From Streptomyces sp. B3I8 (lineage in GTDB: Bacteria > Actinomycetota > Actinomycetes > Streptomycetales > Streptomycetaceae), in contig NZ_JAUSYN010000002.1 in assembly GCF_030816915.1 (NCBI RefSeq), positions 558,001 through 622,000 on the forward strand: 64,000 nt of DNA, given 5' to 3'. Numbering within the stretch: the stretch's first letter is position 1; each line of letters begins with the position of its first letter. Under the pieces are notes generated by a model that was not told where the DNA came from, did no database searches, and worked only from the letters and a program-made list of their open reading frames with translations. Positions 15,423-25,129 of this stretch are shown here, in pieces. A program made the translations under genes and the position numbers.

Positions 15423-16316
15423 ATGGAACTTCGCCACTTGCGGCACTTCGTAGCCGTCGCCGAGGACCGGCATTTCACCCGTGCGGCAGACCGGCTGATG
15501 GTGTCGCAGTCGGGCCTGTCCGCGTCCGTGCGCGCGCTGGAGCGGGAGCTCCAGGCACCGCTGTTCGTGCGCACCACCCGCAGTGTGACGCTCACCGAGG
15601 CGGGACGGGCCCTTTTCGCCGAGGCCGTCCGCATTCTGGACCGGGTGCGGGCCGCGCGGGAGGCCGTGGCGGCGGTGCAGGGCGTGCTGCGCGGCACCCT
15701 GTGCGTGGGCACCGAGCAGTGCATCGCCGGGGTGCGGGTGGCGCGGCTGCTCGCCGGGTTCCGGCGGCGCCATCCGGACGTGGAGATCCGGCTGCGGCAG
15801 GCGGGGTCGGGGGCGCTCGCGGAGGAGGTCGCGGCGGGCGGGGTCGACCTCGCGTTCGCGGTGCGGACGCCGGTGGCCGGGGACCAGCTGCGGTCGGTGC
15901 CGTTGGCGGCGGAACCGATGACGGTGCTGTGCCATCCGGCGCACCGGCTGGCGGGGGGCGGGCCGGTGACGCCTGAGGAGCTGGGCGGGGAGGAGTTCGT
16001 GGACTTCCACCCCGACTGGGGTCCGCGGCGTACGACGGACGCGGTGTTCACCGAGGCGGGGGTGCGGCGGACGGTGGCGCTGGAGGTGAGCGACGTGCAC
16101 AGCCTGCTGGAGTTGGTGCAGGAGGGGTTGGGGGTGGCGGTGGTGCCGCGGCACTTCGGTGCGAAGCGGGAGGCGGCGGGGTTGGTGTCGCTGGCGTTGA
16201 AGGGGGTGGGTGAGCGGGCGTACGAGACGGTGGCGTTGTTGCCGGCGGAGGCGGCGACGAGTCCCGCGGCGCGGGCGTTGATGAGCCTGCTGGAGGGGGG
16301 CGAGGGTGGCGGCTGA
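15423..16316 (+). CDS. LysR-type transcriptional regulator
   Basis: 297 residues. N-terminal winged HTH (MELRHLRHFVAVAEDRHFTRAADRLMVSQSGLSASVRALERELQAPLFVRTTRSVTLTEAG), long linker helix, then a type-2 periplasmic-binding-like effector domain (LRGTLCVGTEQCIAGVRV ... HSLLELVQEGLGVAVVPRHF). No ribosome site before the ATG; GGTTACGCT lies about 10 nt upstream, so a leaderless transcript is possible. Divergent from the aldo/keto reductase, its likely target, with autoregulation from the shared 133-bp region expected for the family. The inducer is unknown. Confidence 0.92.
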   Translation: MELRHLRHFVAVAEDRHFTRAADRLMVSQSGLSASVRALERELQAPLFVRTTRSVTLTEAGRALFAEAVRILDRVRAAREAVAAVQGVLRGTLCVGTEQCIAGVRVARLLAGFRRRHPDVEIRLRQAGSGALAEEVAAGGVDLAFAVRTPVAGDQLRSVPLAAEPMTVLCHPAHRLAGGGPVTPEELGGEEFVDFHPDWGPRRTTDAVFTEAGVRRTVALEVSDVHSLLELVQEGLGVAVVPRHFGAKREAAGLVSLALKGVGERAYETVALLPAEAATSPAARALMSLLEGGEGGG

Positions 16317-16345
16317 GGGAGCGGCCCGGGGGCGGCGCGACATGG

Positions 16346-16404
16346 TTTTTCCGCCCCCGCCGCCCTTGCCCTTCCCGTCCCTTCAAGGGGCTTCGCCCCT
16401 TGAA
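16346..16404. repeat. Dispersed intergenic GC element, copy 2, with hairpin
   Basis: 16352-16381 matches 2143-2172 at 29 of 30 positions. It is followed by a perfect 10-bp hairpin with a 3-nt loop, arms 16382-16391 and 16395-16404. It lies just after lysR and could terminate it. No U-tract. Confidence 0.65.
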
Positions 16405-16480
16405 CCCCTTGGGTGCGTTGTCCGCTGACGGCCGGTGGGGGCCGGTCGCGCCGGGGAGGAGGATGGGTCATGGTGGACGC

Positions 16481-16996
16481 ATGCATGCGAAGGACATCCT
16501 CATCGACGCGTACAGCCGCATCCGGGAAGAGGTCCACGCCGCCGTCGACGGCCTCCCCCGGGACACGCTGAACGCTCCCCCCGCCGACGGCGCCAACTCC
16601 CTCGCCTGGCTCGTGTGGCACCTCACCCGGGTCCAGGACGACCACGTGGCCGAGGTCGCCGGGCGTGAGCAGGTCTGGCTGTCGGGGGGCTGGCAGAAGC
16701 GGTTCGCCCTCGACCTCCCCGCCCGGGACACCGGGTACGGCCACACCCCCGCACAGGTGGCCGAGGTGCGGGTCGACTCGGCCGACCTGCTCACCGGGTA
16801 CTACGACGCCGTCCACGAGCAGACCCTGTCCTGGCTGCGCGGCATCGACGCCCAGGACCTGGAGCGGATCGTGGACGAACGCTGGGACCCGCCCGTCACC
16901 CTGGGCGCGCGCCTGGTGAGCGTGGTCTCCGACGACCTCCAGCACGCCGGCCAGGCCGCCTACGTACGCGGCCTGCTGGAGGCCCCGACGGGCTGA
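16481..16996 (+). CDS. DinB/DUF664 family protein (mycothiol-transferase-like)
   Basis: 171 residues from the ATG at 16481; an in-frame ATG at 16463 abuts AGGAGG too closely, so the start is uncertain by 6 residues. Four-helix DinB-like pattern: DILIDAYSRIREEVHAAVDGLP, LAWLVWHLTRVQDDHVAEVAG, LTGYYDAVHEQTLSWLRGID and LVSVVSDDLQHAGQAAYVRGLL. The three His in WHLTRVQDDH and LQHAGQ are the metal ligands expected of the fold. Actinobacterial members include mycothiol-dependent enzymes and S-transferases, so a detoxification role is likely but the substrate is unknown. Confidence 0.78.
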   Translation: MHAKDILIDAYSRIREEVHAAVDGLPRDTLNAPPADGANSLAWLVWHLTRVQDDHVAEVAGREQVWLSGGWQKRFALDLPARDTGYGHTPAQVAEVRVDSADLLTGYYDAVHEQTLSWLRGIDAQDLERIVDERWDPPVTLGARLVSVVSDDLQHAGQAAYVRGLLEAPTG

Positions 16997-17027
16997 CGGC
17001 CCGGCGGTGTCCCGTTGACCGCCCCGG

Positions 17028-18164
17028 TCAGAGCACTGCCGCGTATCCCGGGAGCACCACGTCCTCGATGAGCGCGCGGCGCTCGGCGTACGGCAGGAAC
17101 GCGCTCTCCAGCGCGTCGACCGTGACCGTGCGCAGGTCCGCGGCCGTCCAGCCGGCCTCCCGGACGAGGAGTTCCGCCTCCCGGGTCATCGTCGTGCCCG
17201 ACACCAGCCGGTTGTCGGTGTTGAGGGTGACCCGGAAGCCGAGGTCGCGCAGGGTCGTGATCGGGTGGCCGGCGAGCGAAGTGGCCGCGCCGGTCTGGAG
17301 GTTGGAGGTCGGGCACATCTCCAGGGCGACGCGGCGGTCGCGGATCCAGCTCGCCAGGCGGCCCGGCCGGCCGTCCACGATGTCGTCCATGATGCGGACG
17401 CCGTGGCCGATCCGCTGCGCGCCGCACACCTGCAGCGCCTGGTGGATGCTGGGCAGCCCGTGGGCCTCGCCCGCGTGGATGGTGAACGGCATGTTCTCGC
17501 GGCGCAGGTACGCGAAGGCGTCCAGGTGGTCGGCGGGCGGGAAGCCGTCCTCCGCGCCGGCGATGTCGAAGCCGACGACGCCCGCGTCCCGGTACGCCAC
17601 CGCGAGTTCGGCCACCTCACGGCAGCGGTCGAACATGCGCATCCCGCACAGCAGGGTGCCCACACGGACCGGGGTGCCGTCGGCCGCCGCCTTGGCCGTA
17701 CCGGTGGCGAGGCCCTCCTGCACGGTCTCCACGACCTCCGCGAGGCCCAGTCCCCCGTTGACCATCAGCTCCGGCGCGTAGCGCACCTCGCCGTAGACCA
17801 CACCGTCCGCGGCGAGGTCGAGGACGTACTCCTCGGCGGCGCGGAGCAGGCCCTCGCGGGTCTGCAGGACGGCGAGGGTGTGTTCGAAGGTGGCTATGTA
17901 GCGCACGAGGTCGCCGGAACCCGCGGCCGCGCGGAACCACCCGGCCAGGGCGGCCGGGTCGGTGGCGGGGAGGCGGTGGCCGACGGGCCCGGCCAGCTCG
18001 ATCAGGGTCGAGGGGCGCAGCGCGCCGTCGAGGTGGTCGTGCAGGACGGCCTTGGGGAGCCGGCGGAGGGTGCCGGTGTCGAGGGCGGGGGCGCCGGGGG
18101 CGGTGGTGCCGGGGGCGGTGGTGCCGGGGGCGGTGGTGCCGGGGATGTCGGTGAAGGTGGTCAT
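17028..18164 (-). CDS. add: Adenosine deaminase
   Basis: 378 residues. Metal and catalytic residues of the amidohydrolase fold are all present: H42 and H44 (LHDHLDGA), H230 with E233 ([10 protein letters not shown]), H254 (RIGHGVRI) and D317 (TLNTDNRL), plus SNLQTG. It hydrolyses adenosine or deoxyadenosine to inosine in purine salvage. The first 25 residues are GTTAP pentapeptide repeats from a 15-bp tandem repeat and are unlikely to matter for catalysis. The VOC gene upstream is co-directional with 66 bp between them. The start ATG has only a weak AGGCAGA upstream. Confidence 0.92.
   Translation of the reverse strand: MTTFTDIPGTTAPGTTAPGTTAPGAPALDTGTLRRLPKAVLHDHLDGALRPSTLIELAGPVGHRLPATDPAALAGWFRAAAGSGDLVRYIATFEHTLAVLQTREGLLRAAEEYVLDLAADGVVYGEVRYAPELMVNGGLGLAEVVETVQEGLATGTAKAAADGTPVRVGTLLCGMRMFDRCREVAELAVAYRDAGVVGFDIAGAEDGFPPADHLDAFAYLRRENMPFTIHAGEAHGLPSIHQALQVCGAQRIGHGVRIMDDIVDGRPGRLASWIRDRRVALEMCPTSNLQTGAATSLAGHPITTLRDLGFRVTLNTDNRLVSGTTMTREAELLVREAGWTAADLRTVTVDALESAFLPYAERRALIEDVVLPGYAAVL
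18091..18150 (-). repeat. Four 15-bp tandem repeats inside add
   Basis: Unit GTGCCGGGGGCGGTG on the plus strand: 18106-18120 and 18121-18135 are identical, 18091-18105 differs by one base and 18136-18150 is a diverged end unit. In-frame, it adds the GTTAP repeats at the N terminus of adenosine deaminase. Confidence 0.85.
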
Positions 18165-18180
18165 GCCGGTCTGTTCTGCC

Positions 18181-18204
18181 TGTCTTCGTGTCTTCGTGTC
18201 TTCG
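18181..18204. repeat. Three perfect 8-bp repeats upstream of add
   Basis: TGTCTTCG repeated exactly three times, 17-40 bp before the add start. Could be slippage or a binding-site array; nothing decides between them. Confidence 0.7.
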
Positions 18205-18230
18205 TGAAGGGTTGCGGTCGTGCGGGTGGT

Positions 18231-18629
18231 TCAGGTGGCGGCGGGCTCCAGGAGGTCCCAGCGGTTGCCGTACAGGTCCTGGAAGACGGCGACCGTGCCG
18301 TACGGCTCGTGCCGGGGTTCCTCCAGGAAGGTCACACCCGCGGCGCGCATCCGGGCGTGGGCGCCGGCGAAGTCGTCGGTGTGCAGGAAGAAGCCCACGC
18401 GGCCGCCGGTCTGGTCGCCGGCCCGGGCGCGCTGCGGGTCGTCCTTGGCGCGGGCGAGCAGCAGGCCGGTGCCGGCGGCGGGCGTCCCGGCCGGTTCGAC
18501 GACGACCCAGCGGGAGCCGTCGGGCCGGGGCGTGTCCTCGACGAGGCGGAAGCCGAGGGCGTCGGTGTAGAAGCGGATCGCCTCGTCGTAGTCGGTGACG
18601 ACGAGGGTGACCAGGGCGATGCGGTTCAT
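18231..18629 (-). CDS. VOC-family protein (glyoxalase-like)
   Basis: 132 residues, a single VOC domain pair: MNRIALVTLVVTDYDEAIRFYTDALGFRLVEDTP then GGRVGFFLHTDDFAGAHARMRAAGVTFLEEPRHEPYGTVAVFQDLYGNRWDLLEP. The EPYG and LYGNRWDL blocks are characteristic of the cytoplasmic glyoxalase/extradiol-dioxygenase-like group. No ribosome site precedes the ATG; TATAAC lies 9 nt upstream, suggesting a leaderless transcript. It may be co-transcribed with add. A substrate cannot be assigned. Confidence 0.82.
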   Translation of the reverse strand: MNRIALVTLVVTDYDEAIRFYTDALGFRLVEDTPRPDGSRWVVVEPAGTPAAGTGLLLARAKDDPQRARAGDQTGGRVGFFLHTDDFAGAHARMRAAGVTFLEEPRHEPYGTVAVFQDLYGNRWDLLEPAAT

Positions 18630-18750
18630 GGGCGTAGGTTATACGTAACACGGGGGCGTGTACGTGGCAAGGTTGAAGATCGCGCCGGAGCTGCGGCTCC
18701 GGCGCCCGTACCGAAGCCTGCTTCACCGCTTCCCCCCTCAGGAGTTGAGC

Positions 18751-19464
18751 GTGTCGTCCGAACTGCCGAAGTCCACCGGTGCCCCCGCCCACCAGAACGT
18801 GACCTTCCCGAGCGCCGGTACGACGGCCCACGGGTACCTGGCGCTCCCGCCGTCCGGGCAGGGGCCCGGGGTCGTCGTCATTCAGGAGTGGTGGGGCCTG
18901 ACCGACCACATCGCCGACGTCACCCGCCGGCTGGCCGCGGAGGGCTTCGTGGCCCTCGCCCCCGACCTGTACGGCGGCAACGTCGCCCACGACAGCCAGG
19001 AGGCCCTGCGGATGATGCGGGAACTGCCGGTGGCGCGCGGGGTGGAGCTGCTCTCCGGGGCGGTCGACCACTTGCTGGGGCTGCCGGAGGTGACCTCGGA
19101 CACGGTCGGGTCCGTCGGCTTCTGCATGGGTGGCGGCTTCGTGCTGTACCAGGCGGCGGAGGACCCGCGCGTCAGCGCGGCGGTGCCGTTCTACGGCGTG
19201 ATCCAGGGTGACATGCCGGACTTCTCCGGGCTGCGGGCCGAGGTGTTGGGGCACTACGGGGAGCGGGACGGAAGCATCCCGCGGGAACGTCTCGAGGAAC
19301 TGGCGCAGGCGCTGCGGCGCGACGCGGGCGTCGAGGCGGACCTGCGGGTGTACCCCGCCGGCCACGCCTTCTTCAACGACGGCCGACCGGAGTCGTACGA
19401 CGCGGAGGCCTCGGCGGCGGCATGGGAGAGCACGGTGTCGTTCCTGCGACGCCGACTGGGATAG
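18751..19464 (+). CDS. Dienelactone hydrolase family protein
   Basis: 237 residues from the GTG at 18751, chosen for AGGAG 6 nt upstream; the frame runs back to 18658 without similarity. An alpha/beta hydrolase with the dienelactone-hydrolase triad C125 (GFCMGGGF), D173 (GERDGSIP) and H205 (PAGHAFFND). QEWWGLTDHI near residue 45 is a family signature. Known members hydrolyse dienelactones in catechol breakdown; many actinobacterial homologues act on other esters. No catechol genes are nearby, so the substrate is open. Confidence 0.87.
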   Translation: MSSELPKSTGAPAHQNVTFPSAGTTAHGYLALPPSGQGPGVVVIQEWWGLTDHIADVTRRLAAEGFVALAPDLYGGNVAHDSQEALRMMRELPVARGVELLSGAVDHLLGLPEVTSDTVGSVGFCMGGGFVLYQAAEDPRVSAAVPFYGVIQGDMPDFSGLRAEVLGHYGERDGSIPRERLEELAQALRRDAGVEADLRVYPAGHAFFNDGRPESYDAEASAAAWESTVSFLRRRLG

Positions 19465-19540
19465 ATCTCAGCGGTGTCGCGGGGGGCGCGTCTGGGTTCG
19501 GGGGCGCGGTGGGTCGGCGGGTGCGGGTGGAGTGTGGCGG

Positions 19541-19650
19541 GTCGCGCAGTTCCCCGTGCCCCCAGGCGTGGTCTCGGTGTCCCGTAGGTGCCGAACGCTC
19601 TTCGCCGGACAGCCGGGGCGCCCCCATCAGGGGCGCGGGACGGCACGCGG
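19541..19650. repeat. Dispersed intergenic GC element, partial copy 3
   Basis: Contains GTCGCGCAGTTCCCCGTGCC (19541-19560), related to 2206-2221 and 55630-55645, and a small hairpin CGCCCC/GGGGCG at 19619-19624 and 19630-19635. It lies between two convergent genes in a 232-bp gap where nothing else was recognised. Confidence 0.45.
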
Positions 19651-19696
19651 CCGGACACCGTCGGGACGGCCCCCGGCCGACACCCACACCCGCGTG

Positions 19697-21082
19697 TCAC
19701 GGATACACGTAGGTGTTCAGGGTGTTCACCGCGGCCGCCGGGTCGCCGAGGTCGTAGCGGTCCACGGCGAGGAAGGTGGGCTTCTTCCGGGCGGCGGGCT
19801 GGCAGAACCGCTGGGCGCGGTCGGCGAGTTTGGTGTTGTCGGTGCGGGCGGTGGAGGTGATCGTGGCGTCCCGGAAGTGGTTCATGACGAACAGCGGGCG
19901 GAAGCCGGGCTCGGTGCGGGTGAGCGGGAGGGTGGTGCCCGCGTCGTACCACCGGCTGTAGCAGGACCAGTCCGAGGAACCGACGCCGGACCCCATGGAC
20001 CAGTAGTTCTCCACGGTCCACTCGCGCTGGTACATCACGCCGAAGCTGTCCCGGGTGAGCCCGGTGGACTCGTCGGCGGCGCGGCTGTGGTCGGTGAGGA
20101 GCAGCAGCCGGTGATTGTCCGCGATCAGGTCGGCCATGCGGGGCCAGCCGTTCTGCCGTACACCGGTCCGGTCGGGCCGGTAGAGGACGTCGGACAGGCC
20201 CCGGACACGGTCGAGTTCGGCGCGCAGGACGCCGGCGTCGACGTAGTCCTCCAGGAAGACGGTGACGAACTGGTCGGGGTGGGCGGCGAGGAAGTCGACC
20301 ATGCGCTGCAGGTCCACCCAGAGGGCGACCGGCCGGCTGACCAGGGTGCAACTGTCGTGGCAGAGGATGGCGCCGTCCGGGGTCTGGTGCAGGTCGAGCA
20401 TGAACCCGCGTACGCCGTCGGCGAGTTGCTGGTCGATGCCGCGGGACTGGTTGGGCAGGAAGTTGACGAAGGGCGGGGCGAAGCCGCCGTCGACGCCGTT
20501 GGCGTAGGCGTTGTGCGCGGTGAGGAAGGTGACCTGGTCCAGGGTGCGCTGATCGGCGGGCGGCATGGGGCGGGTCGGCGAGGTGACCGGAGTGAGGTAC
20601 CAGGCGGCCAGGTCGCCGGGGCCGCCGACCGCGAGCGGGGCGGGGTAGGAGGCGCCGGAGGGCTTGGCGGCGACGGTGAGGTACCGCTCGGTGCCGGGGA
20701 CCCGGAGGGTCTGGCGGTCGTCGCCGAGCGGGGTGATCTCCCAGGCGGCGTCGGCGCTCGTACAGGGGACGGTCCTCGCCGCGTCGCCGGCCCGGCCGAG
20801 GCAACTGCCCGCGGCGCCGGTGCTTTCGAGGCGGTACGTCGGGCCGTCGGCACGCAGGATCCACTGCTGGTGGTCCTCGTCGCCCCGGGGGTTGTGCTGT
20901 TCGACGGTGCCGGAGGCGTCGGCGGCGGCGAGCCCGGTGACGGCGCTCTGGACGTAGTAGGTGCCGTCGGCGGGGACCGTGCCGTCGGGCAGGGCGGCGG
21001 CGGGCATGGGGGCGGTGAGCAGCGCGGCCAGGGCGGCGGCGCCTGACGCTGCGGCGACTGCCGCAGTGCGGGGTGTTCGCAT
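19697..21082 (-). CDS. Secreted PI-PLC X-domain phosphodiesterase with beta-trefoil N-terminus
   Basis: 461 residues from the ATG at 21080-21082. A Sec signal peptide covers about residues 1-32 (AVAAASGAAALAALLTAPMPAAA). Residues about 35-165 look like a ricin-type beta-trefoil (DEDHQQWILRADGPTYRLESTGAAGSCLG). The PI-PLC X domain follows with both catalytic His, H190 in FLTAHNAYA and H242 in ILCHDSCTL, and GVRGFMLDLHQTPDG. This fits an exported phosphatidylinositol-specific phospholipase or related phosphodiesterase. SMGSGVGSSDWSCYSRW near the C terminus is typical of the Streptomyces subgroup. Confidence 0.85.
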   Translation of the reverse strand: MRTPRTAAVAAASGAAALAALLTAPMPAAALPDGTVPADGTYYVQSAVTGLAAADASGTVEQHNPRGDEDHQQWILRADGPTYRLESTGAAGSCLGRAGDAARTVPCTSADAAWEITPLGDDRQTLRVPGTERYLTVAAKPSGASYPAPLAVGGPGDLAAWYLTPVTSPTRPMPPADQRTLDQVTFLTAHNAYANGVDGGFAPPFVNFLPNQSRGIDQQLADGVRGFMLDLHQTPDGAILCHDSCTLVSRPVALWVDLQRMVDFLAAHPDQFVTVFLEDYVDAGVLRAELDRVRGLSDVLYRPDRTGVRQNGWPRMADLIADNHRLLLLTDHSRAADESTGLTRDSFGVMYQREWTVENYWSMGSGVGSSDWSCYSRWYDAGTTLPLTRTEPGFRPLFVMNHFRDATITSTARTDNTKLADRAQRFCQPAARKKPTFLAVDRYDLGDPAAAVNTLNTYVYP

Positions 21083-21210
21083 GGCGGAGCCCTTCGGCGG
21101 GGCGGTGCACGGCAAGGGTCGTCGAATCAGGTACATGACACCATGCGGGAGGGGCGTCCGTCAGCGGTACGAACGCCCCTCTCCCGCCCTGCCCGGGTTC
21201 GCCCCGGCGG

Positions 21211-21378
21211 CTACTCGTCGTCCGTCGCGGGGACCACCACGAGGAACGCGTCCTGTTCGAGGTCCATCACCACGGTCGCCGCCTCGCCCTCGGCGCGGCG
21301 CTGCGCGGCGAACTCCTCCGCCGGCCACGATCCGCGCGGGGCCCCCGCGGGGAACAACTCCAGCACCTTCGCGCTCAT
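21211..21378 (-). CDS. Small acidic protein, 55 residues
   Basis: ATG at 21376-21378 with GGAGGT about 10 nt upstream. The product MSAKVLELFPAGAPRGSWPA continues into EEFAAQRRAEGEAATVVMDLEQDAFLVVVPATDDE. No membrane segment. High third-position GC and a good ribosome site support a real gene. No family is recognised with certainty; small proteins of this look are common in Streptomyces. It follows the Rieske gene in the same direction after 132 bp. Confidence 0.6.
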   Translation of the reverse strand: MSAKVLELFPAGAPRGSWPAEEFAAQRRAEGEAATVVMDLEQDAFLVVVPATDDE

Positions 21379-21510
21379 CGTCGATGCCACCTCCGATTCG
21401 ACTTCCGTCGCCTGCCGTCCACCGTCGTGTTCCTCCGCTTGCCCCGGTTCCGCCTGGACATGTGCGGGGCACGGCGTTCCGTTGTCGGACGCCGGTGGTA
21501 CGCGGGTGGC

Positions 21511-22542
21511 TCACCCCGGGAAGCGGCCGGTGGCCCGCAGCTCCCAGCGGCGTTCCGCGTAGGCGAGGTCGTCGCGCCACAGCCGGCCGGACGCGGCGCG
21601 CATCAGCGGCCGTACGACGGGGGCGGCGCTGCGGGCGAGGGCGAACCCGCGCCGGTCGGAGACGGCGAGGACGGCCTCGACGACGGCGGTGCGCGGGCGG
21701 CCCCGGCCGTCGGTGCCGAGCGGGGTGGCGTGGGTCTCGACGACGGACCCCTGCCCCTCCCCCTCGGTGATGCGCATGACGACGGTGCGGGGTCCGGGCG
21801 CGGTGAACTCGGCGCGGACCGGCACCACGAGCCGCCCCGCCACCTTGAACGCCACGTCCACGACCAGCCCCTCGTCCGGGTCCTCGCTCCCGCCGTCGGG
21901 CACGGAGACGACGGTGAGGTCGACGAACGAGTAGGGGTGGAACCAGGCACCGTGCCAGGGGTCGAGCCGGTTGGCGACGACGTCCTCCGGCTCGCAGGTC
22001 CCGGCGGTGACGTGGACGGCGGCCAGCGCGCCGGCGGTGTCGGGACGGGGCGGCACGAGCGGGGCGGGCAGCGGGGGTTCGCCGCCGGCCTCGTCCAGCC
22101 GAACCCGGACCAGCACGCCGTCGTCGTGGACCGGGTACGGCTGCCAGCCCGCGCGGGCGGTGCCGTCCAGGGCCAGCCCGTGCCAGCGGCACACCAGGGT
22201 GCCGCAGCGGACGGGGCCCTCGCGCAGGGGTGCGCCGAGGTGCGGGCAGATGCCGGGGCCGCCCACGAGGACGCCGTCGGCGTCGCGCCACAGGACCACC
22301 TCGTGTCCGGCGACGGTACGGGCGAGGGGGCGGTCGGCGGGGACGTCCCGGGAGGCGCCGACGACGAACCAGTTACCGGTGGGGCGGGCCAGCGCCTGCT
22401 TCAACAGGCCGGAGATCACAGCGGGTCTGGCCTCCCGCCACGTGGGCCGCTGGGCCGCCCAGGCCGGGGCGTGGCGCCGCAGCCGCAGGGGCAGCCGGGC
22501 GGTGCGGGGCGGGCGGTTCCCGCCGCCCGGGGCGGACGTCAT
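21511..22542 (-). CDS. Rieske [2Fe-2S] protein of the carotenoid operon (DUF5914-like)
   Basis: 343 residues. The Rieske cluster ligands are C99 and H101 (ICPHLGAPL) and C118 and H121 (VCRWHGLAL). The C-terminal 200 residues fit the DUF5914-type partner seen beside carotenoid genes. The ATG overlaps the crtB stop (ATGA), so it is translationally coupled as the third gene of crtI-crtB-Rieske. It takes the place where crtV sits in the described Streptomyces crtEIBV operon. Plausible role: an oxygenase or electron-transfer step on a carotenoid end group; the reaction is not established by the sequence. Confidence 0.78.
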   Translation of the reverse strand: MTSAPGGGNRPPRTARLPLRLRRHAPAWAAQRPTWREARPAVISGLLKQALARPTGNWFVVGASRDVPADRPLARTVAGHEVVLWRDADGVLVGGPGICPHLGAPLREGPVRCGTLVCRWHGLALDGTARAGWQPYPVHDDGVLVRVRLDEAGGEPPLPAPLVPPRPDTAGALAAVHVTAGTCEPEDVVANRLDPWHGAWFHPYSFVDLTVVSVPDGGSEDPDEGLVVDVAFKVAGRLVVPVRAEFTAPGPRTVVMRITEGEGQGSVVETHATPLGTDGRGRPRTAVVEAVLAVSDRRGFALARSAAPVVRPLMRAASGRLWRDDLAYAERRWELRATGRFPG

Positions 22543-23558
22543 ACGGTCTCCCTCTCCTTGACCTCGGGTGCGGGGGGTACGGCCACGGGGGTGTACCGGG
22601 GACCGCCGGGCCCCGTGGCGGTGCGGCGGGCGTGCAGCCGGGCGCCGGTCACGCGGGCCAGGCCGTCGACGGCCACGGCGAGCCGGCGGCGCCGGGGGAC
22701 GACGGCGCGGCGGTGCAGCACGGCGTGGCCGTCGCTCGCGACGGCGTCCAGGATGCCGCCGTAGAGCACGCACGCGGTCCTGATGCAGGGCCGCGCCACG
22801 GGGTCGAGCAGGGCGAGTCCGGGGACCGCCTGCCGGTAGACGCCCCGGGTGAGGTCCTCGGCGGCGCGCAGCGCGGCGGTGATGCGGTGGTCGCGGCGGC
22901 CGGTGTCCCTGCTCCAGCGCAGCAGGGCGCGGTCGACGCCGTGGGCGGCCAGCAGGTCGGCGGGGAGGTAGATCCGGCCCCGGTCGAGATCCTCTCCGAC
23001 GTCGCGCAGGAAGTTGGTGAGCTGGAAGGCGAGGCCGAGCGCGGCGGCGTACGGTTCGGCCTCCGCGCGCGGGGCGACGGTGCCGAGGACGGGCACCATC
23101 TGCAGTCCGATCACGGCCGCCGAGCCGTGCATGTAGCCGCGCAGGTCGTCGTAGGCGGGGTAGTCGGTGACGGTCAGGTCGGCACGCATGGACGCCATGA
23201 AGTCGGTGAAGTGGCGGTGGTCGATGGCGTAGCGGTCGGCGGTGTCTGCGAGGGCGCGGACCACCGGCTCCTCGCTGTCGCCGTCGCGCAGCCCGGCCAC
23301 CAGGCGCTGTTCGAGCCGGTCGAGGGCGGCGGCGCTGCCCGCGGTGCCGGTGGCCGGGTCGGGCAGGTCGACGAGGTCGTCGGCCCAGCGCGCGAACCCG
23401 TACAGCGCGTGCACGGCGGGCCGGCGTTCGGCCGGCAGCAGCCGGGTGGCGAGGAAGTACGTACGGCCGTGGCGGGCGTTGAGCTCCCGGCAGGCGGTGT
23501 AGGCGGCGCGCAGCGCGGGGTCGGTGATACCGGCCGCGTCCAGCTCGCGCCGGGTCAC
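22539..23558 (-). CDS. crtB: Phytoene/squalene synthase family, phytoene synthase
   Basis: 339 residues from the GTG at 23556-23558, which overlaps the crtI stop (GTGA). The two Asp-rich motifs are D60-D64 (ARWADDLVD) and D186-D190 ([16 protein letters not shown]), with YALATRLLP-like residues at [13 protein letters not shown]. It would condense two geranylgeranyl diphosphates to phytoene at the membrane. The GGPP-supplying crtE, normally just upstream of crtI, is not present in this window. Coupled to crtI and to the Rieske gene. Confidence 0.92.
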   Translation of the reverse strand: MTRRELDAAGITDPALRAAYTACRELNARHGRTYFLATRLLPAERRPAVHALYGFARWADDLVDLPDPATGTAGSAAALDRLEQRLVAGLRDGDSEEPVVRALADTADRYAIDHRHFTDFMASMRADLTVTDYPAYDDLRGYMHGSAAVIGLQMVPVLGTVAPRAEAEPYAAALGLAFQLTNFLRDVGEDLDRGRIYLPADLLAAHGVDRALLRWSRDTGRRDHRITAALRAAEDLTRGVYRQAVPGLALLDPVARPCIRTACVLYGGILDAVASDGHAVLHRRAVVPRRRRLAVAVDGLARVTGARLHARRTATGPGGPRYTPVAVPPAPEVKERETV

Positions 23559-25129
23559 GGAGCGGTTCCCTGTCCGGCGGGGCGCGGACCCCGACGGGCG
23601 GCGGGGCGGTCGGCGCCGCGCGCGGGGCCCGTGCCGCGCCCGGCGCCCGTGATGCGCTCGGCGGCGAGGCGGCCGGAGACGAGGACCGTCGGGACGCCGA
23701 CGCCGGGGGTGGTGCCGCAGCCGGCGAGGACGGCGTTGCCGGTGCCGCGGACGAGGTTGCGGGGCCGGAAGGGTCCCGTCTGGGCGAAGGTGTGGGCGGC
23801 GGAGAAGGGGGTGCCGGCCGCGTGTCCCTCGGCCGCCCAGTCGGCCGGGGTGACCAGGCACTCCTCCTCGATGGCGGCGCCGAGACCGGGCAGACCCCGG
23901 CGTTCGAGTGCGGTGAGGAGCCGGTCGCGGTAGCGCGGGGCGAGGTCGGTCCACTCGGCGGCCGAGGGGCCGATGTCGGTGTTGGGGCAGGGGGCGAGCA
24001 CGTAGTGGACGTGCCGTCCGGGCGGGGCGAGCGCGGGATCGGTGGCGGTGGGCCGGGTGATCAGCAGGGAGGGGTCGGACATCAGCTCTCCGGTGCGGGT
24101 GATCTGGCGGAAGGTCCCCTCCCAGGCGTGGCCGAAGGAGAGGGTGTGGTGGCCGAGTCCGGGCCAGGTACGGTCGGTCCCGGTGTGCAGGACGACGGCG
24201 GAGGGTGCGTGCCGCAGCCGGACGGGGCGCCGGGGGGCGCGGCCGAGGAGGCGGTAGGTGACGGGCAGGTCGGGGGTGAGGACGACGGCGTCGCAGGGGA
24301 TGCGGTCGTCCTCGGTGCGGACGGCGGTGACGCGGTCCCCTTTCCGCTCCAGCGCGGTGACGGTGTGTCCGTACCGCAGGTCCGCACCGGCATCGGCGGC
24401 GGAGTCGGCCATGGCGCGGGGCAGGGCGTGCATGCCGCCGCGCGGGAAGTAGACCCCGGCGACGGTGTCCATGTAGGCGATGACGGCGTACGCGGCGAGC
24501 GCCCGGGCGGGCGGGACGCCGGCGTACAGGGCCTGGAAGGAGAAGACGCGGCGCAGCCGTTCGTCGCGCAGGAAGCCGCCGATGCGTGCGTCGAGCCGGC
24601 CGAAGCCGCCGAGGGCGGCCAGGCGGGCGAGGTCGGGGTGCACGAGTTGCATCGGGGAGTCGAAGTTGGCGTCGATGAAGCGGCCCATCTGAGCGTGGTA
24701 GAGCCGCTCCAGCCAGTGCCGCAGGCGCCGGTAGCCCGCCGCTTCGCCGGGTCCCGCGAAGCGTTCCACCTCGGCCTCCATCGCGTCCGGGTCGGTGTGC
24801 ACGTCGAGCGCGCTGCCGTCGGCGAAACGGGCGTGGTAGGCGGGGTGCAGCGGGACCAGGTCGAGCCGGTCGCGCATGCACTCGCCGACGGCGGCGAAGG
24901 CGGCCTCGGCAAGGTCCGGCATGGTCAGCACGGTGGGCCCGGTGTCGAACCGGTATCCTCCGCGCTCCAGCCGTCCGGCCCGGCCGCCGGGCCCCTCGCC
25001 CCGCTCCACGACCGTCACCCGGCGCCCGGCACCGAGCAGGTGGAGCGCGGCGGACAGCCCGGCGAGCCCGGCGCCGACGACGACCACGTGGTCGGTCCGC
25101 CCCCGCACAGTGCGCACCGCGCCGATCAT
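23555..25129 (-). CDS. crtI: Phytoene desaturase
   Basis: 524 residues from the ATG at 25127-25129, with GGAG 7 nt upstream. FAD-binding [18 protein letters not shown] (GxGxxG at 19-24) and [25 protein letters not shown] open the protein; the C-terminal bacterial phytoene-dehydrogenase signature [27 protein letters not shown] closes it. It would convert phytoene to lycopene. First of three overlapping genes. Its start overlaps the stop of a 51-codon leader frame. The C-terminal 30 residues are Arg/Pro-rich and outside the conserved domain. Confidence 0.92.
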   Translation of the reverse strand: MIGAVRTVRGRTDHVVVVGAGLAGLSAALHLLGAGRRVTVVERGEGPGGRAGRLERGGYRFDTGPTVLTMPDLAEAAFAAVGECMRDRLDLVPLHPAYHARFADGSALDVHTDPDAMEAEVERFAGPGEAAGYRRLRHWLERLYHAQMGRFIDANFDSPMQLVHPDLARLAALGGFGRLDARIGGFLRDERLRRVFSFQALYAGVPPARALAAYAVIAYMDTVAGVYFPRGGMHALPRAMADSAADAGADLRYGHTVTALERKGDRVTAVRTEDDRIPCDAVVLTPDLPVTYRLLGRAPRRPVRLRHAPSAVVLHTGTDRTWPGLGHHTLSFGHAWEGTFRQITRTGELMSDPSLLITRPTATDPALAPPGRHVHYVLAPCPNTDIGPSAAEWTDLAPRYRDRLLTALERRGLPGLGAAIEEECLVTPADWAAEGHAAGTPFSAAHTFAQTGPFRPRNLVRGTGNAVLAGCGTTPGVGVPTVLVSGRLAAERITGAGRGTGPARGADRPAARRGPRPAGQGTAP

